In this document: positions 32,814 through 40,732 of the stretch, in pieces
Numbering within the stretch: position 1 is the stretch's first letter
How the letters are laid out: each line of letters begins with the position of its first letter
Assembly (NCBI RefSeq): GCF_019823065.1
Contig: NZ_CP081966.1
Coordinates: 4,247,501-4,311,500 of the forward strand
Source of the DNA: Pseudomonas mosselii
GTDB lineage: Bacteria > Pseudomonadota > Gammaproteobacteria > Pseudomonadales > Pseudomonadaceae
Length of the DNA: 64,000 nucleotides
Reading direction: 5' to 3'
Translations under genes and position numbers: made by a program
Notes under the pieces: model-generated
Told to the model about the DNA's origin: nothing
The model's database searches: none
Seen by the model: only the letters and a program-made list of their open reading frames with translations

Positions 32814-34214
32814 TCAGCCAGCTGATACCGCCGCCGCGACGGCCTCGGCAAACCTTGCCGCCACCTCGTCGATCTGCTCGGCACTGATGATCAGCGGCGG
32901 CAGGAAGCGCACCACCGCACCATGGCGGCCGCCCAGCTCGAGGATCAGGCCACGGCGCAGGCATTCGCGCTGCACCTTCGGCGCCAGCTTGCGGCAGGCC
33001 GGCGGATGGCCTTGGACGTCGCGCTTGCCCGCCGGATCCACCAGTTCCACGCCCAGCATCAGGCCACGGCCACGGATATCGCCAAGCTGCGGATAGTCCT
33101 GCTGCAACCGTTGCAGGTGCCCGCGCAGACGCTGGCCCATGGCCTCGGCGTGCTCGCACAGGCGGTGCTCCACCAGGTACTTCATCACCGCCGAGCCCGC
33201 GGCCATGGCCATCTGGTTACCACGGAAGGTACCGGCATGGGCACCCGGCGACCACTGGTCGAGCCAGTCGCGATAGACCATCACGGCCAACGGCAGGCTG
33301 CCGCCAATAGCCTTGGACAGGGTGACCACGTCGGGCACGATGCCGGCGTGCTCGAAGGCGAACATCTTGCCGGTACGGGCGAAACCGCTCTGGATCTCGT
33401 CGACGATCAACGCCACCCCGGCCTGCTCGGTGATCCGGCGCAACCCGCGCAACCACTCGATATCGGCGGGGATCACCCCCCCCTCGCCCTGCACAACCTC
33501 AACGATCACTGCCGCCGGCAGCGCAACGCCGGCCTCCGGATCGCACAGCAGGTTTTCCAGGTAGTGCAGGTTGGCGCGCACGCCCGCCTCGCCGCCGAGG
33601 CCGAACGGGCAGCGGTAGTCATAGGGATAAGGCAGGAACTGCACGCCATTGTTCAGCAACGCGCCGAGCGGCTTTTTCGGCCCCAGGCTGCCCATCAGGC
33701 TCAGCGCGCCCTGGGTCATGCCATGGTAGGCCCCCTGGAAAGCCAGCACGGTGCTGCGCCCGGTGACCGTGCGCACCAGCTTGAGCGCAGCCTCGACCGC
33801 ATCGGTACCGGTCGGGCCGCAGAACTGGATCTTCGCTTCCCGGCGCAGGCCCTCGGGCAGCAGGGCGAACAGGTCCTGGACGAACTGATCCTTGACCGGC
33901 GTGGTCAGGTCCAGGGTGTGCAGCGGCAGTTCGTCGGCCAGCACACGCTGGATCGCGTCGATCACCACCGGATGGTTGTGGCCCAGGGCCAGGGTGCCGG
34001 CACCTGCGAGGCAATCGATGAACTGGCGGCCCTCGACGTCCTCGACGTACAGGCCACGGGCGCGCTTGAGCGCCAGGGGGATGCGCCGGGGGTAGCTGCG
34101 GGCGTTGGATTCCTGCTGCTGCTGGCGCAGCAGCAAGGGCGAATCCTCGAATTCGTACAGGGCACGCGGCGCAGTGGCCGGCAGTACCTGGGCAAGACTG
34201 GAAGCGGTCGACAT
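32814..34214 (-). CDS. pvdH: L-2,4-diaminobutyrate:2-oxoglutarate aminotransferase
   Basis: A 466-residue class-III PLP aminotransferase that makes L-2,4-diaminobutyrate from aspartate semialdehyde, the third residue loaded by PvdL. Fold motifs are [57 protein letters not shown] and [16 protein letters not shown], with the PLP lysine in [20 protein letters not shown] is also present. The ATG at 34214 follows GAGGG by 8 bases; the frame extends 7 codons more. An exact PvdS box lies 83 bases upstream. It is convergent with the siderophore-interacting gene and 13 kb from pvdL, but clearly belongs to the same pathway. Confidence 0.93.
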   Translation of the reverse strand: MSTASSLAQVLPATAPRALYEFEDSPLLLRQQQQESNARSYPRRIPLALKRARGLYVEDVEGRQFIDCLAGAGTLALGHNHPVVIDAIQRVLADELPLHTLDLTTPVKDQFVQDLFALLPEGLRREAKIQFCGPTGTDAVEAALKLVRTVTGRSTVLAFQGAYHGMTQGALSLMGSLGPKKPLGALLNNGVQFLPYPYDYRCPFGLGGEAGVRANLHYLENLLCDPEAGVALPAAVIVEVVQGEGGVIPADIEWLRGLRRITEQAGVALIVDEIQSGFARTGKMFAFEHAGIVPDVVTLSKAIGGSLPLAVMVYRDWLDQWSPGAHAGTFRGNQMAMAAGSAVMKYLVEHRLCEHAEAMGQRLRGHLQRLQQDYPQLGDIRGRGLMLGVELVDPAGKRDVQGHPPACRKLAPKVQRECLRRGLILELGGRHGAVVRFLPPLIISAEQIDEVAARFAEAVAAAVSAG

Positions 34215-34296
34215 CGGAAAAACCCTCGCAAGCAAGCGAATGTGCCCGCCACGCGCCCTGTAACCGGATGTGTGTCGGGTTCTTATCGCTTGAAAA

Positions 34297-34320
34297 ACGC
34301 TTCAGCGAGGTGCGGATTTA
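34297..34320 (-). promoter_or_regulatory. PvdS box of pvdH
   Basis: On the minus strand TAAAT (34320-34316), 16 bases, CGT (34299-34297). Exact iron-starvation box. Confidence 0.85.
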
Positions 34321-34359
34321 GCGGTTGTCATGGGATTTGTCGTAGATGTGCGGCCTTTG

Positions 34360-34424
34360 TCGCGGAGCAAGCCCGCTCCCACGGGCTCATGACCAAGCTG
34401 CTTGGGAGCGGGCTTGCCCCACGA
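34360..34424. repeat. REP-like inverted repeat
   Basis: TCGCGGAGCAAGCCCGCTCC (34360 on) and its inverted copy ending at 34424 (two mismatches) form a REP doublet around about 20 bases. It sits between the pvdH promoter and the 3' end of dsbS. Confidence 0.75.
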
Positions 34425-34441
34425 TGGGTACAGCGCCGAAC

Positions 34442-35764
34442 TCAACTTCCTGAACGCGCCGGCACCTGCAGGCTCACCCGCAAACCATCGGCCCGGCTGT
34501 CGAACCGCAGGCTGCCAGCGCAGCGCTGGACGATGGCCTGGACGATCGCCAGCCCCAGCCCGCAACCTCCGCTCTGGCCGTTGCGCCAGAAACGTTCGGT
34601 CAGGTGTTCGAGATCTTCCTGGGCAATCCCCGGCCCATGATCGCGCACCAGGAAGTCCACCTGCCCGTCCTGCGCCTGTACCTCCAGCTCCACGGCGGCG
34701 TCGCCGCCATGGCGCAGGGCGTTGTCCAGCAAGTTGCGCAGCGCCGCCACCGCCAACGGCGCCGGCATGCTCAGGTAGACCTTGGCCGCCGCCTCGGGCA
34801 GGCGCAGGTGAATGCGCCGGTTGTCGCCGCCACCAGCGTCCTCGATGGCCTGTCGGGCAACCTGCTCGGCGCTGCACTGCACGCCATCGTCGAACGACAG
34901 GCTGCCCTCGACCCGCGCCAGCATCAGCAGTTGCTCCAGCGTGCGGTGCATGCGATCGGTACCCTGCTCGGCATGCTCCAACGCCTGCTCACGCATGGCA
35001 CCGTCGGTCATGCGCGCCACCTGCAGATGGGTCTTGATGGCGGTCAGCGGGCTGCGCAGCTCATGGGCGGCGTCGTCAGTCAGACGGCGTTCGCGCTCGA
35101 TGGTCTGGGCAATGCGCAGGAACAGCTGGTTCTGGGTATCGAGCAGCGGTTGCAGCTCGCTGGGCAGGCCGGCCACCTGCAACGGCTCGACGCTGTCGGC
35201 GCGGCGCCTGCGCAAGGCATCACGCATGCGATTGAGCGGCGCCAGCCCCTTGCCCAGGCCGATCCACAATAGCCCCAGGCTGCCCAGCAAGGCCATCAGC
35301 ACAGGCGCCGAGGCCGCCAGCAGGATTGACTGGTTCAGCGCCTCGCGCTCCTGGTGGCGGTCGGCGGTGGTGATGCGCACATCGCCATGGTTGTAGGTGA
35401 AGGTACGCCAGGAGGCGCCATCGATGGTCTGGTCACGGAAGCCGCTGCGCTCGTCGTCCATGGCGCCGTCGTGCTTGTGGTTGCTGGCGAGGATCTCGCC
35501 GCGCAGCGAGCTCACCTGACAGGCCATGCCGTCCGGCACGCTGAACTGGTCGGCGGAAAAATGCGCATCCTGGCCCTTGGCAGTCAACGGTTGCGGCAAC
35601 TGATCGATCAGCCCCGCGACCATGCGCGCCGACGCGACTAGCCGCTGGTCGAGGGAAAACATCATCTGCTGGCGCAGGTCGCGCAGCATCCAGGCCGCCG
35701 CCAGCGCCCAGATGACGATGAACACACTGCCGAGAATCAGTGAAAGGCGAACCCGCAGGCTCAT
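34442..35764 (-). CDS. dsbS: Sensor histidine kinase of the Dsb regulatory pair
   Basis: A 440-residue inner-membrane kinase. The first helix is at residues 7-27, a periplasmic sensor of about 120 residues follows with one cysteine (MACQVSS), and the second helix is at about 148-170. Then come a HAMP-like linker, the dimerisation box DDAAHELRSPLTAIK with phospho-acceptor His234, and a full ATPase domain: N box NLLDNALRHG, DHGPGIA, and G2 box GGCGLGLAIVQAI. Neighbours (dsbR, divergent dsbD/dsbG) match the P. aeruginosa DsbRS system, reported to sense copper through a periplasmic cysteine and induce dsbDEG. The symbol rests on that synteny. It overlaps dsbR by 4 bases. Confidence 0.82.
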   Translation of the reverse strand: MSLRVRLSLILGSVFIVIWALAAAWMLRDLRQQMMFSLDQRLVASARMVAGLIDQLPQPLTAKGQDAHFSADQFSVPDGMACQVSSLRGEILASNHKHDGAMDDERSGFRDQTIDGASWRTFTYNHGDVRITTADRHQEREALNQSILLAASAPVLMALLGSLGLLWIGLGKGLAPLNRMRDALRRRRADSVEPLQVAGLPSELQPLLDTQNQLFLRIAQTIERERRLTDDAAHELRSPLTAIKTHLQVARMTDGAMREQALEHAEQGTDRMHRTLEQLLMLARVEGSLSFDDGVQCSAEQVARQAIEDAGGGDNRRIHLRLPEAAAKVYLSMPAPLAVAALRNLLDNALRHGGDAAVELEVQAQDGQVDFLVRDHGPGIAQEDLEHLTERFWRNGQSGGCGLGLAIVQAIVQRCAGSLRFDSRADGLRVSLQVPARSGS

Positions 35765-36444
35765 GACACACGCTCCTCCGGCGCCTGGGCCGGCCCCAGA
35801 CGGTAGCCAAGGCCGCGTACGGTCTCGACGATGCTGTTGCCCAGTTTGCGCCGCAGGTGGTGGATATGCACGTTCAGCGCGTTGCTTTCGACCTCGTCGC
35901 TAAAACCGTAGACGCAGTCCTTGAGTTGCTCGCTGGACAGCACGCGCCCCGGGTTCTGCAGCAATGCCTGCAGCAGCGCCTGCTCGCGGCGCGACAGGTC
36001 CACCGCCTGGCCGCCCAGGGTCGCCGCGCAACTGCTGGGGTCGTAGCGCAGCGGGCCGTGCTCGATGACGTTCACCGCCCGCCCGGCGACGCGGCGCAGC
36101 AGGGTATGCAGGCGAGCGGCCAGTTCGCGCAGGTCGAAGGGCTTGAGCAGGTAGTCGTCGGCGCCGGCCTGCAGGCCGTCGACCCGGTCGGTGACCGCGT
36201 CGCGGGCGGTGAGCACCAGCACTGGCAGGGTCTCGCCCTGCTGGCGCAGGCGGCGCAACAGCTTGAGGCCGTCCTCGTCGGGCAGGCCCAGGTCGAGGAT
36301 CATCACATCAAACTTCGCGGTTCCGAGCATCTGCCGGGCCTGCGAGGCGCTGGCCACCCGGTCCACGGTCAGGCCCTGGGCCGAGAGGCCGGCGCAGATG
36401 CCGCTGGCGATCAGGTCATCGTCCTCGCAGAGCAGAACGTGCAT
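35761..36444 (-). CDS. dsbR: OmpR-family response regulator of the Dsb pair
   Basis: A 227-residue response regulator. Receiver: MHVLLCEDDDLIASG, phospho-acceptor Asp51 in VMILDLGLPDEDG, Thr in VLVLTARD, Lys in DYLLKPFDLRELAARL. The C-terminal winged helix is PhoB/OmpR-like (VDLSRREQALLQALLQNPGRVLS, then SEVESNALNVHIHHLRRKLG-type recognition region and VRGLGYRL). ATG 36444 was chosen because the receiver begins there; a longer frame runs to 36474. It is transcribed with dsbS and divergent from dsbD, whose promoter it presumably activates. Confidence 0.87.
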   Translation of the reverse strand: MHVLLCEDDDLIASGICAGLSAQGLTVDRVASASQARQMLGTAKFDVMILDLGLPDEDGLKLLRRLRQQGETLPVLVLTARDAVTDRVDGLQAGADDYLLKPFDLRELAARLHTLLRRVAGRAVNVIEHGPLRYDPSSCAATLGGQAVDLSRREQALLQALLQNPGRVLSSEQLKDCVYGFSDEVESNALNVHIHHLRRKLGNSIVETVRGLGYRLGPAQAPEERVS

Positions 36445-36577
36445 ATGGGGTCTCCTGGGTGGGGAAGCTGGCATTGCACAGGGTGGCGATTAAGGGGGGA
36501 TTATGAACGGATTTGGAGGACTTCGTCGGGCTGATAGCATCGGGACAGACAAGGCTGTCGCCGATCCTAAGACCAAC

Positions 36578-36592
36578 TTAACCTTCAGTTAA
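36578..36592. promoter_or_regulatory. Inverted repeat in the dsbR-dsbD gap, candidate DsbR site
   Basis: TTAAC-CTTCA-GTTAA, 5-bp arms with an AT-rich extension (AATAAC), in the 197-base gap between divergent dsbR and dsbD. It is the only clear symmetry in this gap and lies 50 bases before dsbD. Assignment to DsbR is inference. Confidence 0.35.
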
Positions 36593-36641
36593 TAACCCAA
36601 GGCCAGCATGGCCCTCTTCAAAGCTCTGCCAAGGCGTCGAC

Positions 36642-38360
36642 ATGCGTGTTCTCCTGCTCTTCCTGACATTCCTGCTCGCCGGCCCCCTCCAGGCCAACCC
36701 CTTTGCGGTCAAGCCGGACTTCCTGCCGGTCAACGAAGCCTTCGTCCTGACCCACGATCGCCTGGAAAACGGCCAGATGCGCCTGCATTTCCAGATCAAG
36801 GACGGTTACTACCTTTACCAAAAACGCCTGAAGTTCGACGGACTGCCCCCTGAGCAGCACCCCGTGCTGCCCCAGGCCGAGAACCACCACGACGAGTTCT
36901 TCGGCGACAGCGCAGTCTATCGCTCCGAGCTGGAACTGCTGCTGCCGGCCGGCGCCAGCGGTGAACTGCGCCTGGGCTGGCAAGGCTGCGCCGACGCTGG
37001 CCTGTGCTACCCGCCGCAGACCACGCCGATCGCTCTCGGCGGTAGCGCCACGCCAGTCGCCGCTGCCGATCAGGCCAGCGACCAGGCGCTGGCCGGTACC
37101 CTGCAACAGGACAGCCTGGCCTGGAGCCTGCTGGCGTTCTTCGGCTTGGGCCTGCTGCTGGCCTTCACCCCCTGCTCGCTGCCGATGCTGCCAATCCTTG
37201 CCGGGCTGGTCCTGGGCAACGGCGCCAGCGCCCGGCGCGGCTGGTGGCTGGCCGGTATCTATGTGCTGAGCATGGCGCTGGTCTACGCCGCCCTGGGCGT
37301 GATCGCCGCGCTGCTGGGCGCAAGCCTGCAGGCCTGGTTGCAACAGCCCTGGCTGCTGGGCAGCCTGGCCGGCCTGTTCGTGCTCCTGGCCCTGCCGATG
37401 TTCGGCGCCTTCGAACTGCAGTTGCCGGCCGCCCTGCGTGACCGCCTGGACCGAGCCGGACAAGGCACCCGTGGCGGCAACCTCTACGGTGCGGCATTGC
37501 TGGGCGCGTTGTCGGGCCTGCTGCTGGGACCTTGCATGACCGCGCCACTGGCCGGCGCGTTGTTGTTCATCGCCCAGAGCGGCGATGTGCTGCAAGGCGC
37601 GCTGGTGCTGTTCAGCCTCGGGCTGGGCATGGGCGTGCCATTGCTGTTGCTGGTCACCCTGGGCAACCGCTACCTGCCACGCCCGGGTGCCTGGATGAAC
37701 CTGGTCAAGGGCTTGTTCGGCTTCGTGTTCCTGGCCATGGCTCTGTACACCGTGCGTGGCCTGCTGGCGGAAACGCTGGTGCTGGCCCTGGCCGGCGCCT
37801 GGCTGATCGCCCTGGGCTGGGCCGCCTGGCCGGCCCTGCAACGCCTGCCCGCCTTGCGCGCCATTCCTCTGCTCGGCGCCCTGTGGGGTGGCCTGCTGCT
37901 GGTGGGCGCCGCAGCCGGGGGCAACGACCTGTGGCAACCTCTGCAGCCCTTCGCCGGCAAGGGCACGGCAGCAGCCCCGGCCAACGCCCACGACGCCTTC
38001 GTCACCGTGAGCGCGCCGGCCGACCTGCAACGTGAGCTCGACGCCGCCAAGGCCCGTGGCCAGTGGGTGCTGGTGGACTACTATGCCGACTGGTGCGTGT
38101 CGTGCAAGGTCATGGAAAAGCAGGTGTTCGGCCGTGGCGATGTCCAGGCTAGCCTGGCCGGCATGCACCTGCTGCGCCTGGATGTGACCGCCGATTCCCC
38201 GGCCAGTCGCGAACTGCTGCAGCGCTTCCAGGTACCAGGCCCGCCCAGCCTGATCTGGATTGGCCCGGAAGGCGACGAGCGCCGTGCCCGACGCATCACC
38301 GGCGAGATCGACGCCACCGGTTTCCTGCAACACTGGGCCCAGACCAGGAGCCAAGGCTGA
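36642..38360 (+). CDS. dsbD2: Thiol:disulfide interchange protein DsbD
   Basis: A 572-residue inner-membrane reductase carrying electrons from cytosolic thioredoxin to periplasmic thiol proteins. Three parts are seen. The N-terminal periplasmic domain follows a signal peptide and has the reactive pair in CADAGLC. The eight-helix core has its two key cysteines in FTPCSLPMLP and GPCMTAPLAG. The C-terminal thioredoxin domain has YADWCVSCKVMEK. Length is close to E. coli DsbD (565). It heads a three-gene operon, with the next ATG overlapping its TGA. Numbering as a second DsbD follows P. aeruginosa usage; I cannot see whether another copy exists here. Confidence 0.93.
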   Translation: MRVLLLFLTFLLAGPLQANPFAVKPDFLPVNEAFVLTHDRLENGQMRLHFQIKDGYYLYQKRLKFDGLPPEQHPVLPQAENHHDEFFGDSAVYRSELELLLPAGASGELRLGWQGCADAGLCYPPQTTPIALGGSATPVAAADQASDQALAGTLQQDSLAWSLLAFFGLGLLLAFTPCSLPMLPILAGLVLGNGASARRGWWLAGIYVLSMALVYAALGVIAALLGASLQAWLQQPWLLGSLAGLFVLLALPMFGAFELQLPAALRDRLDRAGQGTRGGNLYGAALLGALSGLLLGPCMTAPLAGALLFIAQSGDVLQGALVLFSLGLGMGVPLLLLVTLGNRYLPRPGAWMNLVKGLFGFVFLAMALYTVRGLLAETLVLALAGAWLIALGWAAWPALQRLPALRAIPLLGALWGGLLLVGAAAGGNDLWQPLQPFAGKGTAAAPANAHDAFVTVSAPADLQRELDAAKARGQWVLVDYYADWCVSCKVMEKQVFGRGDVQASLAGMHLLRLDVTADSPASRELLQRFQVPGPPSLIWIGPEGDERRARRITGEIDATGFLQHWAQTRSQG

Positions 38361-39190
38361 TGCTGACCGTCACCCTCGGTCCACTGACCATGGCCCTTAA
38401 CCACCTGCTGCTGCTCGCGGCGCTGGGCATCGCCAGCCTGGTCGGCTGGCGGGTGGCCAGGCACGGCGGCGAGAATCCGGAGTCGGCGCTGTTCAATTTG
38501 TTCCTGCTGGGATTGCTGTTCGCTCGCCTGGGCTTCGTCCTGGCCTACTGGCCGATGTACCGCGACGACCCGCTGCAGGTCATCGACATCCGCGACGGCG
38601 GCTTCCTGCTCTGGGGCGGCCTGCTGGGCATCGTCCTCGGCACCCTGTGGCAGGGCTGGCGGCGCCCCGGCCTGCGCCGGCCACTGGGCTGGGCGTTGTT
38701 CAGCGGCGCGCTGTTCTGGGGGCTGTCCAGCCTGGCCAGCCACCTGTACAGCAAGGGCACCGAGCTGCCGGACCTGAGCCTGCGCGACAGCCGCGGGCAG
38801 GTGGTGGCCCTGCACAGCTACCGCGGGCGACCGCTGGTGATCAACATCTGGGCCACCTGGTGCCCGCCCTGCCGGCGCGAAATGCCGGTATTGCAACAGG
38901 CCGAGGACGACTACCCCCACGTGACCTTCCTGTTCGTCAACCAGGGAGAAACCCCGGAAAACGTCAGCACCTTCATGGCCACAACCGGCCTGACCCTATC
39001 CCACGTACTGTTTGACGGCACTGGCGAACTGGCCCGCAAGGTCGGCTCCATGGCCCTGCCCACCACCCTGTTCTACAACGCCGAAGGGCGGCTGGTCGGC
39101 AGCCACTTGGGCGAGCTGTCGCGCGCCAGCCTGCGCCACGCCCTGGAACCCTTCGAACGCGCCGATGCGCCCGCCCCACAAGGAAACTGA
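38360..39190 (+). CDS. TlpA/DsbE-like thioredoxin with a multi-helix membrane domain
   Basis: A 276-residue membrane protein. Residues 1-125 hold about four hydrophobic segments (MALNHLLLLAALGIASLVGW, LFNLFLLGLLFARLGFVLAYW, GFLLWGGLLGIVLGTLW), resembling the helices of prolipoprotein diacylglyceryl transferase without its catalytic His. Residues 130-270 are a periplasmic TlpA-like thioredoxin domain with active site WATWCPPCRREMP. The family partner DsbE reduces cytochrome c or other thiols using electrons from DsbD. It starts inside the dsbD stop codon, and dsbG follows after 1 base. It probably relays electrons between DsbD and substrates such as DsbG. Confidence 0.82.
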   Translation: MLTVTLGPLTMALNHLLLLAALGIASLVGWRVARHGGENPESALFNLFLLGLLFARLGFVLAYWPMYRDDPLQVIDIRDGGFLLWGGLLGIVLGTLWQGWRRPGLRRPLGWALFSGALFWGLSSLASHLYSKGTELPDLSLRDSRGQVVALHSYRGRPLVINIWATWCPPCRREMPVLQQAEDDYPHVTFLFVNQGETPENVSTFMATTGLTLSHVLFDGTGELARKVGSMALPTTLFYNAEGRLVGSHLGELSRASLRHALEPFERADAPAPQGN

Positions 39191-39191
39191 C

Positions 39192-39950
39192 ATGCGATTG
39201 AATGCGCTGCTGCCCCTGACCTTCACCCTGCTCGCCGCGCCCCTGCTGCACGCCGAAGAGCTACCCAAGCCGATCCAGCAACTGCAGGCCAAGGGCGCCG
39301 TGATCAAGGGCAGCTTCGACGCCCCCAATGGCCTGCGCGGCTATGCCGCCGAGTACCACAACAACGGCATCGCCCTGTACCTGACGCCCGACGGCAAGCA
39401 CGTGCTGGTGGGCAGCCTGTTCGACGAGCAGGGCAAGGACCTCAGTGCCGAGCCACTGGAAAAGCTGGTGTACGCACCGATGAGCAAGGCGGTCTGGGCG
39501 AAGATGGAAAAGACCGCCTGGATCCAGGACGGCAAGGTGGACGCACCCCGTACCGTCTACCTGTTCAGCGACCCCAACTGCCCCTATTGCAACATGTTCT
39601 GGCAGCAGGCCCGGCCCTGGGTCGAGTCGGGCAAGGTGCAGCTGCGCCACATCATGGTCGGCATCATCCGCGAGGACAGCCCGGGCAAGTCCGCCGCGCT
39701 GCTCGCCGCCAAGGACCCGGCCAAGGCCTTGCAGGAACACGAGAAGGCCGGCAAGGCCAGCACGCTCAAGGCGCTGGACAAGGTGCCGGAGACGGTTCAG
39801 AAGAGGCTCGAGGCGAATCTGGCGCTGATGGAAGAACTGGGCCTGGCCGCGACACCGGCGATCTTCTACCAGGATGAGCAAGGGCAGTTGCAGAGCCAGC
39901 AAGGGGCGCCGCGGCCGGAGATGCTGGGGAAGATACTCGGCAAGCGTTAA
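39192..39950 (+). CDS. dsbG: Thiol:disulfide isomerase DsbG
   Basis: A 252-residue periplasmic protein with a signal peptide (RLNALLPLTFTLLAAPLLHA). An N-terminal dimerisation domain (ELPKPIQQLQAKGAVIKGSFDAP) comes next, then a linker helix and a thioredoxin domain with the active site DPNCPYCNMFW. The cis-Pro loop is ATPAIFY. DsbG/DsbC proteins repair wrong disulfides or protect single cysteines, and are kept reduced by DsbD. It is the last gene of the dsbD operon. No obvious T-rich terminator follows. Confidence 0.9.
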   Translation: MRLNALLPLTFTLLAAPLLHAEELPKPIQQLQAKGAVIKGSFDAPNGLRGYAAEYHNNGIALYLTPDGKHVLVGSLFDEQGKDLSAEPLEKLVYAPMSKAVWAKMEKTAWIQDGKVDAPRTVYLFSDPNCPYCNMFWQQARPWVESGKVQLRHIMVGIIREDSPGKSAALLAAKDPAKALQEHEKAGKASTLKALDKVPETVQKRLEANLALMEELGLAATPAIFYQDEQGQLQSQQGAPRPEMLGKILGKR

Positions 39951-40077
39951 ACGGCAATCTATCTGAAGGTGCAACGATAGCCTTTGGCGAATACCTCGAC
40001 AGGGCTGTCGTAACCCACCAGCAGACAGCGCTTCAAGCCCAGCGACCCTGACGGGTCGCAAAGCGCTTTGCGTTCGC

Positions 40078-40218
40078 CTGGGCACTGTACGAAAAGTAAT
40101 GCCATAAACACCGCCGCCAGCAAGCCATCCTGATCATTGCAGCAAAGCTTTCCGCCAGCTTGCAGCGGCGTGTACCCAGGCGGCGGTTCTCCTTCAGCCA
40201 ACCAAATAGTCGTGGACA
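40078..40218 (-). pseudogene. IS transposase C-terminal remnant
   Basis: The minus-strand frame reads RLFGWLKENRRLGTRRCKLA, then ESFAAMIRMACWRRCLWHYF. This is the characteristic C-terminus of IS5-type transposases (LxKxxRRxxTRYxKLAxxFxAMVxLACxxRCL). Only about 47 codons remain, with no start and no normal stop. The usual Tyr of TRYDKL is changed (TRRCKL) and the frame reads through past its expected end. The surrounding 39951-40301 has no other supportable gene. It marks past insertion at the edge of the Rhs locus. Confidence 0.6.
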
Positions 40219-40301
40219 AGGAGATACGGTCGGCACACGGCCGGAGCCGTCCTTTACACGCTCATTGATACGCCCGCTTCACCCTCGACCTTGACCATGG
40301 C

Positions 40302-40721
40302 TCAAGCCATCAAGGTCTCGGAAAATAGAGTGTGTATACGCTGACAGAAATCTGATTTTTCGACACTGTCCGGCAACACCAATACATAGTAAAAAATTCG
40401 ATTGAAGCGCAAATTGATATCGTACGGTTCGAAATCCGAATCACCTTCAAACTCGAATAGCGTAGCGATCCCGTTCAACGCTGCTGGCTTTGCCTCAACG
40501 CCGAAGCACCCCTCGCCCGTCGCCCCCAGATTGTAACCTTGCTCAAGGTGGGCCTTCAGCATCCCCTCATCTTTATAGAAAAGAATAAACTCCTCTCCCC
40601 GAATGCACTCCTGCTGTGACTGAAACCCCAGACGTGCTGCTTTTTCCGTCAATGCCGCGAGCCCTGCCTCCAGCGACGTATCGGTATAAAAGCCATACAT
40701 GACACCCGACCAATCAGCCAT
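40302..40721 (-). CDS. Putative immunity protein for the Rhs toxin
   Basis: A 139-residue acidic cytosolic protein starting MADWSGVMYGFYTDTS. It has no signal or membrane helix and is rich in Glu, Asp and aromatics (FEGDSDFEPYDINLRFNRIFYYVLVLP). It begins 12 bases after the rhs stop with GGAG 8 bases before ATG 40721, and shares the low-GC composition of the toxin tip. This position, size and acidity are typical of immunity proteins that neutralise the toxin encoded just upstream. I do not recognise an immunity family by name. A start at 40745, overlapping rhs, is less likely. Confidence 0.7.
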   Translation of the reverse strand: MADWSGVMYGFYTDTSLEAGLAALTEKAARLGFQSQQECIRGEEFILFYKDEGMLKAHLEQGYNLGATGEGCFGVEAKPAALNGIATLFEFEGDSDFEPYDINLRFNRIFYYVLVLPDSVEKSDFCQRIHTLFSETLMA

Positions 40722-40732
40722 TTCACTGTCTC

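Noticed and set aside
39959..40219. An 86-codon cysteine-rich minus-strand frame beginning with TTG
   Set aside because: It lacks a ribosome binding site and overlaps, in another frame, the transposase remnant that has recognisable homology.
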